Made by a program: the position numbers and the translations under genes
In this document: positions 26,277-35,872 of the stretch, piece by piece
Position numbering within the stretch: the stretch's first letter is position 1
Layout: the number at the start of each line of letters is the position of its first letter
Assembly (NCBI GenBank): GCA_937877455.1
Contig: CALFIU010000063.1
Coordinates: forward strand, 1-64,000
Direction of reading: 5' to 3'
Length of the DNA stretch: 64,000 nucleotides
Source: an uncultured Bacteroidales bacterium
GTDB lineage: Bacteria; Bacteroidota; Bacteroidia; Bacteroidales; UBA3824
Notes under the pieces: model-generated
Database searches by the model: none
Seen by the model: only the letters and a program-made list of their open reading frames with translations
What the model was told of the DNA's origin: nothing

Positions 26277-27221
26277 CTACGCTACCAACGCAGATGCACC
26301 AAGAACGGCAATATTGGTACCAAGCAAAGCCGATGGCAAAACTTTAATCTTGTTGCGATAGATAGGCAAAAGGTATTGCTCAAGATATTTTTTTGTATTA
26401 TCGATAATCAATTCTTTAGCATTGGCCAAACCACCAAAAATAAACACAGCCTCCGGACTTATTATTGTTGCGAGATCGGCGATTTTCCGTCCTAAAATAT
26501 CGGTAGTAATATCAAAAGCTTTAAGTGCCAATTGGTCGCCTTCCATGGCGTAGTCATAAATATCTTTGCTTGTCAACTTATTAAAAGGCACATCACGCAT
26601 CTTCGATGGCAAATTTGTAGTACATAATAGTTCGTAAACAGTCCTTTTTATGCCAGTGGCAGATACATAAGTTTCTAAGCAACCTTTTCGTCCACAATTG
26701 CAAACACGACCACCTGGAACAGCCAAAGTGTGCCCCAACTCTCCAGCAAAACCGTCATGTCCATAAACTATCTGACCATTTACAACTATTCCGCTCCCAA
26801 GCCCCGTACCGAGTGTAACCATCGCAAAGTTTTTCATTCCTTTTGCACCACCGTAAACCATTTCGCCTATGGCAGCTGCTTTAGCATCATTGGTTACAAC
26901 CACTTTGCAATCAAAATGTTTCAACAATTCGTCTGCAAGTTTCAATTTTCCTTTCCATGGCAAATTTGGAGCTTGTTCTATTGTTCCCTCGTAATAATTG
27001 CCATTGGGAACACCAACGCCAATACCTTGCAAATTATACTCAAAAGATAAATTTTTGAGCATATTTTTAATACTTTCGGCCATTGCCGATACGTATTGTT
27101 CAAAATCGTTATATTTAGCAGTTGGGAAACTTGATTCTGCCAAAATTTCTGCCTGTGCGTTTACAACACCCATAACCGTGTTTGTACCGCCTATGTCTAT
27201 GCCTACTGAAACGTTTGTCAT
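26277..27221 (-). CDS. ROK-family sugar kinase (glucokinase-like)
   Basis: ROK kinases phosphorylate glucose, N-acetylglucosamine or related sugars with ATP. The 314-residue protein has the phosphate-binding opening GIDIGGTNTVMGV (7-19), the catalytic base D112 in VTNDAKAAA, the GTGLGSGIV loop (138-146) and the ROK zinc site H164, C174, C176 and C181 (GRVCNCGRKGCLE). There is no N-terminal helix-turn-helix, so it is an enzyme rather than a ROK repressor. The likely substrate is glucose, by resemblance to Bacteroidota glucokinases, but this is not proven. It is preceded by its own promoter. Confidence 0.93.
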   Translation of the reverse strand: MTNVSVGIDIGGTNTVMGVVNAQAEILAESSFPTAKYNDFEQYVSAMAESIKNMLKNLSFEYNLQGIGVGVPNGNYYEGTIEQAPNLPWKGKLKLADELLKHFDCKVVVTNDAKAAAIGEMVYGGAKGMKNFAMVTLGTGLGSGIVVNGQIVYGHDGFAGELGHTLAVPGGRVCNCGRKGCLETYVSATGIKRTVYELLCTTNLPSKMRDVPFNKLTSKDIYDYAMEGDQLALKAFDITTDILGRKIADLATIISPEAVFIFGGLANAKELIIDNTKKYLEQYLLPIYRNKIKVLPSALLGTNIAVLGASALVA

Positions 27222-27260
27222 AATTTTTTTTTTAACTTTATTTTAGCGTAATTATGGGCG

Positions 27261-27288
27261 TAAAGTTAACAAAAAATTGATATTGCAA
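27261..27288 (-). promoter_or_regulatory. Probable promoter of the ROK kinase gene
   Basis: Minus-strand TTG (27288-27286), 17 nt, TAACTTTA (27268-27261), one mismatch to TAnnTTTG. The start codon is at 27221. Confidence 0.4.
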
Positions 27289-27349
27289 TATAAGGAATAT
27301 ATTTTTTTTGAAAACTTTTCTATAAAAGACTTTTCAATCTCTCAACAAT

Positions 27350-28738
27350 CTAATTTTTCTGTTCCACCACCGAAACAACACTTCCATCAACGAATGTTGA
27401 GGTTATTTTATCGCCCTTTTTAATCTGACTTGCAGAATAGATTGTATTACCATTGACGGTTGTTATCGAAAAACCTTTTTTTATTATTCTTTTTGGATCA
27501 CAATTTATAGCAACATCTTGACAATGAGTAATTTCTGACTGCTTAAATTGTATTTTTGCCAACATTTTTGATGTTAAAATTCTTACATCGCTTTTAAGTT
27601 TTTGTCTTTTTGAATCTACAAAACTCCTTAACGATATTTTTATCAAATCGATAGTATTGTTAAATTTGTTTTGTTTTTTTGGTAAGAAACTTTTCAAATT
27701 ATTGGCAATCAACGCATAAACATTTTGATACTTTTGTGTTGACATAGACAAATCTTTCGACAATTTGATTTTTACTATTTTTGAAAGATTGCCAAAATCG
27801 TTTTTCTTATTAGAATACGCATTACAAATCTTGTAACTAATATTTTTAGCCGTTTCCATTAGCAAATCCAACGCCTTTTTATTATGATTTACCAATGCAT
27901 TAGCAAGTTCAGACGGAGTAGAAAATGCAATATTAGCCATTTGTTCTGCCACAGTAAGGTTGGTACTATGACCTATACCAGTCAATACTGGCACTTTACA
28001 AGATGCTATTGCATGCCCTAATTCATAACTATTGTAACAAGCAAGACCTTCCTCGCCCCCACCACCTCTTATTATCATTATGCAATCTAAAACATGCCGT
28101 TTTTCTGATAATTTTTTTATGATTTGCGAAATTTCGTTAGTGGCTTTATCGCCTTGCATTGTGGCAGGAAAAAGTTTTATAGCAAATTCAAGTTTATATT
28201 TATTATTGTCTATTATACTACAAAAATCGCTTAAACCTTTGCTTGTTTGCACAGAAATTATTGCTATCCTTTTTATAATAGTTGGCAATTGTAATTTTTT
28301 ATTAAACTCAGCAATACCCTCATCTTTAATCTTTTGCAAAGCTTCTAATTTTTGTAACGCAAGTTCTCCCAAGGCAAAAGAAACGTCAATATCCAAAATT
28401 CTTAGAGTAAGACCATACCGTTCTGAAAACTCAATTTTAGCCTCAAAAAGAATTTTCATTCCATCGTTGATATTTACGCCAAGTTGGTTTTGAAATTTCT
28501 CTCGTATTCTTATAAAATCGCTTTTCCAAATTATGCTACGCATAGTAGCTTTAAGTTGCCCGTCTTCGTTGTAAAACAAATCGGGATAACAATGACCAGA
28601 TTTAGGGTAATAGTTGAGTTTACCTATCTCTGCCAATGCCCAAAAACTGCTTTGATAGCGTTTTTCTATTGTTTTTTTAACGCTATTCATCACTTCTAAT
28701 AGTGTAAACGCTGTGTGATTACCTATTTGAACTGGCAT
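27350..28738 (-). CDS. xseA: Exodeoxyribonuclease VII large subunit
   Basis: XseA with XseB degrades single-stranded DNA in repair. The 462-residue protein has the N-terminal OB-fold (about 10-110, with FWALAEIGKLNYYPKSGHCY and IRIREKFQNQLG) and the catalytic domain (about 150-400) with ISVQTSKGLSDF, IMIIRGGGGEEGLACYN, VPVLTGIGHSTNLTVAEQMA and FSTPSELANALV. The C-terminal part (about 300-420) is a long helical arm. No xseB fits in the 110-nt gap downstream, so the small subunit must be elsewhere. It is the last gene of the tight unit uvrD-DUF4290-murA-xseA, 15 nt after murA. Confidence 0.95.
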   Translation of the reverse strand: MPVQIGNHTAFTLLEVMNSVKKTIEKRYQSSFWALAEIGKLNYYPKSGHCYPDLFYNEDGQLKATMRSIIWKSDFIRIREKFQNQLGVNINDGMKILFEAKIEFSERYGLTLRILDIDVSFALGELALQKLEALQKIKDEGIAEFNKKLQLPTIIKRIAIISVQTSKGLSDFCSIIDNNKYKLEFAIKLFPATMQGDKATNEISQIIKKLSEKRHVLDCIMIIRGGGGEEGLACYNSYELGHAIASCKVPVLTGIGHSTNLTVAEQMANIAFSTPSELANALVNHNKKALDLLMETAKNISYKICNAYSNKKNDFGNLSKIVKIKLSKDLSMSTQKYQNVYALIANNLKSFLPKKQNKFNNTIDLIKISLRSFVDSKRQKLKSDVRILTSKMLAKIQFKQSEITHCQDVAINCDPKRIIKKGFSITTVNGNTIYSASQIKKGDKITSTFVDGSVVSVVEQKN

Positions 28739-28753
28739 TTTTACTCTATTTTT

Positions 28754-30058
28754 CTATTGCTTACGAATTATATCCGCACCAAGGTTTTTAAGCCTTTCGT
28801 CAAGATTTTCATATCCACGATCTATTTGCTCAATATTGTGAATAATACTTTTACCCGGGGCAGAAAGTGCCGCTATAAGCAACGCTACTCCAGCACGTAT
28901 GTCGGGCGATGTCATAGTTGTTGGCTTTAACGGAAATTTATGATCAAGGCCTATGATTGTGGCTCTGTGTGGGTCGCAAAGTATTATTTGCGCTCCCATG
29001 TCGATTAGTTTATCAACAAAAAATAGCCTACTTTCAAACATTTTTTGGTGTATCAAAACGCTACCTTTTGCTTGTGTAGCCACAACGAGCAACACACTAA
29101 GCAAGTCTGGTGTAAGTCCTGGCCACGGAGCATCAGCAATAGTAAGTATGCTACCGTCAATGTAGGAGGCTATTTGATAATTTTCTTGTTCGGGAATTAT
29201 TATATCGTCATTATCGAAAATTAACTTTACGCCAAGTTTTTCAAACGCACTTGGAATTAATCCAAGGTTTGGTAAACTTACATTTTTTATTTTTATGCAA
29301 CTACCTGTCATTGCGGCAAGACCAATAAAACTACCAACTTCTATCATATCGGGCAAACACGTATGTGAACACGCATGAAGATAATCTACACCGTTTATTT
29401 TTAATAAGTTAGAACCAACGCCTGATATATCAGCACCCATAGAATTTAGCATTTTGCATAGTTGCAAAATGTATGGTTCACATGCTGCATTAAAAATTGT
29501 TGTACAACCTTTGGCAAGTACGGCAGCCATTATTATGTTGGCAGTACCAGTTACAGAAGCTTCTTCAAGCAAAATGTACGTACCTTTGAGATTTTTGCCA
29601 CTTATAGAATAAGAACTTTCTACACTATCGAACGAAAACTCTGCTCCAAGTTTTTTTAACCCAATAAAATGCGTATCAAGGTGTCTTCGTCCTATTTTGT
29701 CGCCACCCGGTTTTGGCAGATACGCATACCCAAATCTCGCAAGCAACGGACCTATTATCATCACCGAACCTCTAAGTTTGGCGCTCTTAACACGAAAACT
29801 ATCACTTTTAAGATAGTTGAAGTCTATTTCTTTGGCTGTAAATGTGTATTTTCCTTTTTGAGGATGAGTTACTTCCACTCCTATTTCCGTCAAAAGGTCT
29901 ATTAAATTAACAATATCAGAAATTTCTGGTATGTTGTTTATCTCAATGGTTTCGGGGGTTAGGAGTGTAGCACACAAAACTTCCAACGCCTCGTTTTTTG
30001 CACCTTGAGGAAAAATTGTTCCCGATAATTTTTTACCGCCGTTGATTTCGTAGTGCAT
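28754..30058 (-). CDS. murA: UDP-N-acetylglucosamine 1-carboxyvinyltransferase
   Basis: MurA adds enolpyruvate from PEP to UDP-GlcNAc, the first committed step of peptidoglycan synthesis in the cytosol. The 434-residue protein opens with the substrate motif GAKNEAL (K21), has RGSVMIIGPLLARFG, and ends with ALLIAALSAPGKSII and a DRGYENLDERLKNLGADI tail. In the active-site loop the usual cysteine (C115 of E. coli) is D120: the loop reads PKPGGDKIGRRHLDTH. Cys-to-Asp at this site gives fosfomycin insensitivity in other bacteria such as mycobacteria and chlamydiae. It lies 6 nt after the DUF4290 gene and 15 nt before xseA. Confidence 0.97.
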   Translation of the reverse strand: MHYEINGGKKLSGTIFPQGAKNEALEVLCATLLTPETIEINNIPEISDIVNLIDLLTEIGVEVTHPQKGKYTFTAKEIDFNYLKSDSFRVKSAKLRGSVMIIGPLLARFGYAYLPKPGGDKIGRRHLDTHFIGLKKLGAEFSFDSVESSYSISGKNLKGTYILLEEASVTGTANIIMAAVLAKGCTTIFNAACEPYILQLCKMLNSMGADISGVGSNLLKINGVDYLHACSHTCLPDMIEVGSFIGLAAMTGSCIKIKNVSLPNLGLIPSAFEKLGVKLIFDNDDIIIPEQENYQIASYIDGSILTIADAPWPGLTPDLLSVLLVVATQAKGSVLIHQKMFESRLFFVDKLIDMGAQIILCDPHRATIIGLDHKFPLKPTTMTSPDIRAGVALLIAALSAPGKSIIHNIEQIDRGYENLDERLKNLGADIIRKQ

Positions 30059-30064
30059 AAATGG

Positions 30065-30694
30065 CTATTTGTGTTTTTTGGTTGTTTGTCCTTGTGATTG
30101 GTTTTGTTGTTGTTTCTGCTTGTTTTTTTGATTGCTTTTTGTAATAAAATCATCGCAATCAACAAGTTTAAAATTGGTATCCAATACTTCAAGTTTGCCA
30201 TTTGATATATCTTTTAACGCATCAAATATTACCTCATCCGATACATTTTCTTTATTCCACAGAATGTAAGACTTTTTCATGTGATTGGTAATCGTTTTTA
30301 TTAAATTGTGCTTACGTTCTGGGTCGTTAATAGTTTCTGCCTTTTGAATCAAAGTTTCAACTATACGTCCAAAATGGCGATGTTTTATTTCGCCTGCAAC
30401 ATATTCTACCTTTGCTGGCTTTGTATATAATTCTTCACGTGTTGGTTTTGGATACGGCGAATTACGTGGCAAATTAAAATCAGACATTATGGCAAGGTGA
30501 TCCCAAAGTTTATGCTTAAAATCAGGAACATCGCGCAAATGTGGGTTCATATTACCCATAATTGTTATAATCGACTGCACAACAACGTCTTGTCGTTCAG
30601 GATTTTTAATTGTCTGTGCATAATCAATTAATAATTGAATATTGCGTCCGTACTCTGGAAATGCCATTTTTTTACGGGATGTGTTGTATTCCAT
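30065..30694 (-). CDS. DUF4290-family conserved Bacteroidota protein
   Basis: The 209-residue soluble, mostly helical protein carries the family marks YGRNIQLLIDYA (near 15-27), IITIMGNMNPHLRDVPDFKHKLWDHLA (split across about 43-70) and the FGRIVETLIQKAE segment. The C-terminus is a Lys/Gln/Asn-rich tail. Its biochemical role is unknown. Conserved placement just upstream of murA in many relatives (recalled, not checked here) suggests a cell-envelope or division link. It is 12 nt after uvrD and 6 nt before murA. Confidence 0.85.
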   Translation of the reverse strand: MEYNTSRKKMAFPEYGRNIQLLIDYAQTIKNPERQDVVVQSIITIMGNMNPHLRDVPDFKHKLWDHLAIMSDFNLPRNSPYPKPTREELYTKPAKVEYVAGEIKHRHFGRIVETLIQKAETINDPERKHNLIKTITNHMKKSYILWNKENVSDEVIFDALKDISNGKLEVLDTNFKLVDCDDFITKSNQKNKQKQQQNQSQGQTTKKHK

Positions 30695-30706
30695 TTTTAT
30701 GTGTTT

Positions 30707-32980
30707 TTATTGAATTATTTTTATTTTAGCAAATTCTAATATTAATAATTTTCTACCAACCGACATAAAATCTATTATGGCTTTATGTTGGAGATTGCTG
30801 CCTTCTATATTTACAATTTTCCCCTTTCCAAATTTTTCGTGTTCTATTATGCTTCCTACAGACACTTCGCTACTTTTACAAATTCTAAAACCGCCTGCTG
30901 GATTAGAAAAATTGTATTTTTTAATCTTCGCATCGGCCATTTTTGCAAGCGAATTTGGATGTCGTTTTTGTGTAAAAGGTTGGTCAGAAAGTTCAAATAG
31001 CGATTGTCCACCAGAACCAAAGTCAAGATAACCAGTATTTTCTATTTCTTTTATAAATCTGCTTGGTGTTGCAGGAGTTAGTTGTCCCCACTTGTAACGC
31101 ATGTGCGAAAAACTTAAAGTAAGTTTTTTTTCAGCACGTGTTACCGCCACATAAAACAAACGTCGTTCTTCTTCGAGCTCCCTTTGCGAATCTATGCTAC
31201 GCGACGATGGAAACAAACCTTCTTCTACACCCGTAATATAAACATTTTTAAATTCCAACCCTTTTGCCGAATGTATTGTCATCAAAGTTACTTGGTTGGG
31301 ATTTTCGTCTTCTTTTTCGTCTCCCGTCATCAACGATACTTCTTCGAGATATTCTGCCAACGTAAGCGTATTACCTGTTTCTTTCAAACGTGTTTCTACT
31401 TGATTTTTTATACCATTGAGAAGTTCTTGTACGTTTTCATAACGACTTGTTCCTTCTGGTGTTTTATCGGCATTTAATTCTTTGAGTATCCCTGTGGTTG
31501 ATGCTATCTGCATTGCGGCTTGATGTGCATCGGAATTTTCGCAAACAAGTTTCAACTGATAAATCATTTTCATAAAACTTGCTATTGCATTTATAGTTCT
31601 TGGCGAAATTGACGAATCGAGTTCTTTGATTCTCGCTACTGTATTCCAAATGCTAAGATTGTTTTCATTAGCAACAGCCGCTATTTTATCCACAGTTGTT
31701 TCACCAATTCCTCGTTTTGGATAATTAACAATGCGTTTAAAAGCCTCATCATCGTTGCCATTTACCAATAGCCGAAAATATGCTATCAAATCTTTTATTT
31801 CTTTACGTTGATAAAACGACATACCACCATAAATACGATAAGGAATAGCTCGTTTTCGTAATGCTTCTTCCAAAATTCTTGATTGTGCATTAGTTCTATA
31901 AAGCAAAGCAAAGTCTTTGTATTCGGCATCGCCCCTATTGGTTTCTTTTGATATTTCGGCAGCTATTTGATAACCCTCATCGTTATCGGCTGCTGCTTCC
32001 ATCACTTTTATCTTTCCGCCTTCTTCATTTTCCGAAAAAGTGTCTTTTGGTATTTGCTTTGAATTTTGTGCAATTACAGCATTAGCTGCATTTACAATTG
32101 TTTGGGTACTACGATAGTTTTGTTCCAATTTGAAAAGTTTTGCTTCTTTATAATCCTTTCTAAAATTGAGAATATTTTCTATCTGCGCACCACGAAACGA
32201 ATATATACTTTGAGCATCATCACCCACCACAAACACTTTATGATGTAGCGACCCAAGTGATTTTACAATATTATATTGCACTGCATTGGTATCTTGATAC
32301 TCATCAACAAGTATGTACTTAAACTTTTGTGAATATTTTTCAACAATTTGTGGATTATTGGCAAGTAAAAAATGCATTTGTAATAGCAGGTCGTCAAAAT
32401 CCATTGCGTTGGCACTTTTACAACGTTGCGAATATGTATGGTAAATTTTTTCTATCAATGGTCTTCGCATAGATATATCTTCTGCGCACATGGGACTTGC
32501 TCCATACCTATCGGCTGTTATAAGATGGTTTTTGGCATTGGAAATACGAGAACATACATCGTTCGACGGATATGATTTTTCGTCAAGTTTCATATCCTTT
32601 AAAATACCTTTAACAACACTTTTTGCATCTGTTTGATCGTATATAGTAAAATTGTTGTTATACGGAGGTATAAACTTGGCTTCCTGTCGCAATATACGCA
32701 TAAAAATAGAGTGAAACGTACCCATATAAAGTTTTGAGGCTTGTTCCTGTCCTATTTTTGCAGCTATACGCTCTTTCATTTCTTTGGCTGCCTTATTGGT
32801 AAAGGTTATGGCCAATATATTCCATGGTTTGTAACCGTTATCAAGCAGGTGCATAATTTTGTATGTTAGCACCCTTGTTTTACCCGAACCAGCTCCAGCA
32901 ATCACTAATGCTGGACCATCAATGTATTCTACGGCTTCGCGCTGCGCCCCGTTAAGTTCGTCTAAGTATGAATTTGACAA
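30707..32980 (-). CDS. uvrD: UvrD/PcrA-type ATP-dependent DNA helicase
   Basis: A superfamily 1A helicase of 757 residues that unwinds DNA in nucleotide excision and mismatch repair. Motifs: Q-motif LNGAQREAVEY, Walker A AGAGSGKTRV (K34), motif Ia AITFTNKAAKEMKER, DEYQDTN (about 227-233, Walker B), GDDAQSIYSFRGA, LEQNYRST, TIHSAKGLEF and VAVTRAEKKL. The C-terminal segment (about 700-757, SIIEHEKFGKGKIV) is the usual UvrD/PcrA tail that can bind RNA polymerase. The start codon is TTG at 32980; no ATG in frame fits the promoter. It leads the operon uvrD-DUF4290-murA-xseA. Confidence 0.97.
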   Translation of the reverse strand: MSNSYLDELNGAQREAVEYIDGPALVIAGAGSGKTRVLTYKIMHLLDNGYKPWNILAITFTNKAAKEMKERIAAKIGQEQASKLYMGTFHSIFMRILRQEAKFIPPYNNNFTIYDQTDAKSVVKGILKDMKLDEKSYPSNDVCSRISNAKNHLITADRYGASPMCAEDISMRRPLIEKIYHTYSQRCKSANAMDFDDLLLQMHFLLANNPQIVEKYSQKFKYILVDEYQDTNAVQYNIVKSLGSLHHKVFVVGDDAQSIYSFRGAQIENILNFRKDYKEAKLFKLEQNYRSTQTIVNAANAVIAQNSKQIPKDTFSENEEGGKIKVMEAAADNDEGYQIAAEISKETNRGDAEYKDFALLYRTNAQSRILEEALRKRAIPYRIYGGMSFYQRKEIKDLIAYFRLLVNGNDDEAFKRIVNYPKRGIGETTVDKIAAVANENNLSIWNTVARIKELDSSISPRTINAIASFMKMIYQLKLVCENSDAHQAAMQIASTTGILKELNADKTPEGTSRYENVQELLNGIKNQVETRLKETGNTLTLAEYLEEVSLMTGDEKEDENPNQVTLMTIHSAKGLEFKNVYITGVEEGLFPSSRSIDSQRELEEERRLFYVAVTRAEKKLTLSFSHMRYKWGQLTPATPSRFIKEIENTGYLDFGSGGQSLFELSDQPFTQKRHPNSLAKMADAKIKKYNFSNPAGGFRICKSSEVSVGSIIEHEKFGKGKIVNIEGSNLQHKAIIDFMSVGRKLLILEFAKIKIIQ

Positions 32981-33008
32981 TTTTTTTCGGTTTTTAATGT
33001 TTCGGCGG

Positions 33009-33016
33009 CAAAATTA
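33009..33016 (-). promoter_or_regulatory. -7 element of the uvrD operon promoter
   Basis: Minus-strand TAATTTTG (33016-33009) followed by CCGCCG, 28 nt before the TTG start. The -33 is weak. It supports a transcript start just upstream of uvrD. Confidence 0.5.
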
Positions 33017-33060
33017 GTCTTTTGTTTGATTTTTCTGAAATATTTAAACAATAAGTTACC

Positions 33061-35793
33061 CTAAAATTTTACGCCAATTACCAACACGTCGTCAAGTTGT
33101 TTTATTTCGCCTCGCCATGCAGTAAGGTTGTCATCGAGCATTTGTTTTTGAACATCAAGCGGTTGGTTGTGTATTTCCAACAAATAATCGCGGAAACGTT
33201 TTATTAAAAATTTCTTTTTACGTCCCTTTACCATTCCAAATTGATCGACATATCCATCAGAAAACATATATATACAATCTCCTTGTTTTGTTTGTATGTC
33301 GTGAGTTGTAAAATGGTCGGTTTGGTTTACATAATATCCAATTGGCATTTCATCTGCATCAATTTGTTGTATTTCGTTGTCGCGAATCAAAACCAATGGG
33401 TTATGCGCACCTGAATACTGCAAATTACCATTTTTGGGATCATAAATACATAATGCCATGTCCATACCGTCTTTTTGTTCATCTTCTTTACCTTCTTGTC
33501 GCAGATATGTCATAACATGAGCACGTAAATCGGTAAGTATTTCTCCCGGAGTTATTGTTTCGGGATTTGCACGACCAGCTATTTCGTTTAGGAAAGCTAT
33601 ACCAAGAAGACTCATAAACGCACCCGGAACACCGTGTCCTGTACAATCGGCAGCTGTAAACACAAATTTATGACCAATGTGAGTTCCCCAATAAAAGTCG
33701 CCCGAAACAATATCCCTTGGCTTTAACATTATAAAATGTTGTGGTAAATATTGGCTGAAATATACTTCTGGCGGCATAACAGCTTGCTGTATTTTTTGGG
33801 CATAACGAATACTTTCTATTATTTTATCCTTTTGCTTAGCAATTTCTTCTTCAGCCTTTTTTATCTGCGTTATATCAGAGTCGATGGCTACAATTTTATA
33901 TAATTTATCTTGTGCATCATAAATAGGTGTTAGGTTGGTTTGTATCCACAATTCCTTACCATCTGCACTTTGCGATTTTGTTGCATATAACGTAGATGCG
34001 TGATTAATGAGATTTGTTTCTATTGCATCAAGTACATCTTGCTCAGTGTTTTTTTGCAACAGATTGCTTCCAAACATATTTTTATAATCGTCGTAACTAT
34101 AACCAGTCATTCGTTTGAAACCATCGTTTACCCACTCAATTTCACCATCTTGCGAGGCTATCATTACAGAATTATCGGTTTTTGATGCCACAAGAGAAAG
34201 TTTTTCAAGTTCTTTGTTTACTTTTTCCAACTGTTCTTTTTGAGCTTCGATTTCTTCTTTTTGTTGACGAATTTCTTCGTGAGCCATTTTCAAGGCAGTA
34301 ATATCAGAATCAATCAATATAAGTTTTGATATATCTCCGTTTTGAGTGGTAACTGGTGTTATTGATGTCTGTGCCCATTTTTTTATTCCTGTTGATGTGT
34401 CAACTTCGTTTTCATAGAGCATAGCAGATTTGTTTTCTACTACGTTTTTTATAATATCCTCTATGTGAGCATTTTTGGAGGCCTGACGTATGTTTTTTCC
34501 AAGAGTTTGCGTTAATTTTTCTAATGTATAACCATAAAGTCTTGTAAATCCGCTATTTATCCATTCAAAATTTCCATCTTTATCAAGTATCATTACTGCC
34601 GCAGAGGTTTTGTCGGCCACAATAGAAAGTTTTTCAAGTTCTTCTTTTTGATGTTCTATTTGTATATTTTGTTGTTCAAGTTTTAGATTGTCGCGACGTT
34701 TTTGTCTATAAAGTATTCCAATAAAAATTGACATTATAACAAATATTCCAAGGGCAATTGATGCCACAAGCAAAATATTATTAAGCAATTGATTTTTAAG
34801 CCCTAATGCCTCAAGTTCTATTTGTTTTTTTCTAATTTCTTTGTTCACCTTCTCAAGGTTTTCGCTTTGCTCCTTAGCAATACGTTGTTGTTCAACTAAT
34901 TCTGACTTTTGTTTTTCAAGTTCTGACGCAACACGATTAATTTCTTCGTTTTTCGAACTAAGGCTTGCCGCTGCTTGTTCCAACTCAAGTCTTGTTTGCT
35001 CTCCTTGTGCTTGAAGATTGAGCATTTCTTGTTTCTGTGCATTAATTCTTTGATTTTGTTCTTCTATGGCACGTGTCTGTTCTGCTATGTTTTTGTTTTG
35101 TGCGTCAATGGTTTGTTGTTTTTTTGTTATTTCGGCTTGCTTGGCATCAAGTTCTTTTTGCTTATTAGCAAGTTCTTTTTCCTTATTGCCAAGCTCTTTC
35201 ATTGTATTGTTAAGTTGTTTGTCTTTGTCTTTAATTATATCGTCTTTAGAAACATCCTCACCATGTAATTCCTTCGTTATGTTTTCGTGTACACTTATAT
35301 TCGACCTTCTTAAATTTGCACTGCTATAATTAAACGACACCACTCCCGATTTTTCGTCAATAAAGTTTATCATTATCTTGGTTGCATCGGTAAAATTGTC
35401 GGAAACCAACACCACTGGTTTCTTTTTAAATTGTAGTAATGCGGATTTAAAGTCGGTAGCATTTGGCAAATACAACATATTGAGCGACTCGTCAAAATAC
35501 GCTGCATCAATAACCTGATATGTTTTAACTACCACTTTTGTACCCGAACCAGGATATGGACGTTTTGCCTCACGACGCAATGCCTTTACAATGTTTTCGT
35601 TACCGTTAAGTACACCTATAGTAATAATGCTAATATCTTCGTCGTTTTCCCAAAGCAATACCCTCGGTATGTTGTACAACAATTTTGCTTTTTGGTCATC
35701 GCTTGTCTCACCATATTGAGCCGAGGCTTGAAAAACAACCAAGAAATACAGCACTACCGTTAAAAAATATCTTATAATTTTATTTGGTTTCAT
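33061..35793 (-). CDS. YfiR-like / PAS / SpoIIE-phosphatase signalling protein
   Basis: From the ATG at 35793 (a TTG two codons earlier is also open) the 910-residue protein has a signal peptide or anchor (about 5-25), a periplasmic YfiR/DUF4154-like domain (about 28-180), a long coiled coil (about 190-335), a membrane helix (about 343-365), PAS 1 (about 395-515), a coiled linker, PAS 2 (about 535-650) and a PP2C/SpoIIE phosphatase domain (about 675-910). The metal ligands are in IVSGDFYW, AADCTGHGVPGA, FSDGYVDQFG and LDDVLVI. SpoIIE-type phosphatases remove phosphate from anti-sigma-antagonist (STAS) proteins, so a partner-switch output is likely, but no STAS or anti-sigma gene is adjacent. 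Periplasmic input through YfiR-like sensing is inferred. Confidence 0.88.
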   Translation of the reverse strand: MKPNKIIRYFLTVVLYFLVVFQASAQYGETSDDQKAKLLYNIPRVLLWENDEDISIITIGVLNGNENIVKALRREAKRPYPGSGTKVVVKTYQVIDAAYFDESLNMLYLPNATDFKSALLQFKKKPVVLVSDNFTDATKIMINFIDEKSGVVSFNYSSANLRRSNISVHENITKELHGEDVSKDDIIKDKDKQLNNTMKELGNKEKELANKQKELDAKQAEITKKQQTIDAQNKNIAEQTRAIEEQNQRINAQKQEMLNLQAQGEQTRLELEQAAASLSSKNEEINRVASELEKQKSELVEQQRIAKEQSENLEKVNKEIRKKQIELEALGLKNQLLNNILLVASIALGIFVIMSIFIGILYRQKRRDNLKLEQQNIQIEHQKEELEKLSIVADKTSAAVMILDKDGNFEWINSGFTRLYGYTLEKLTQTLGKNIRQASKNAHIEDIIKNVVENKSAMLYENEVDTSTGIKKWAQTSITPVTTQNGDISKLILIDSDITALKMAHEEIRQQKEEIEAQKEQLEKVNKELEKLSLVASKTDNSVMIASQDGEIEWVNDGFKRMTGYSYDDYKNMFGSNLLQKNTEQDVLDAIETNLINHASTLYATKSQSADGKELWIQTNLTPIYDAQDKLYKIVAIDSDITQIKKAEEEIAKQKDKIIESIRYAQKIQQAVMPPEVYFSQYLPQHFIMLKPRDIVSGDFYWGTHIGHKFVFTAADCTGHGVPGAFMSLLGIAFLNEIAGRANPETITPGEILTDLRAHVMTYLRQEGKEDEQKDGMDMALCIYDPKNGNLQYSGAHNPLVLIRDNEIQQIDADEMPIGYYVNQTDHFTTHDIQTKQGDCIYMFSDGYVDQFGMVKGRKKKFLIKRFRDYLLEIHNQPLDVQKQMLDDNLTAWRGEIKQLDDVLVIGVKF

Positions 35794-35872
35794 AGGCAAA
35801 AAAACTTTCCCTATTATGTTTTACGAAATAATACAATTTTGTTGCCATAAAACGCCTACTTTTTTCATTGAA

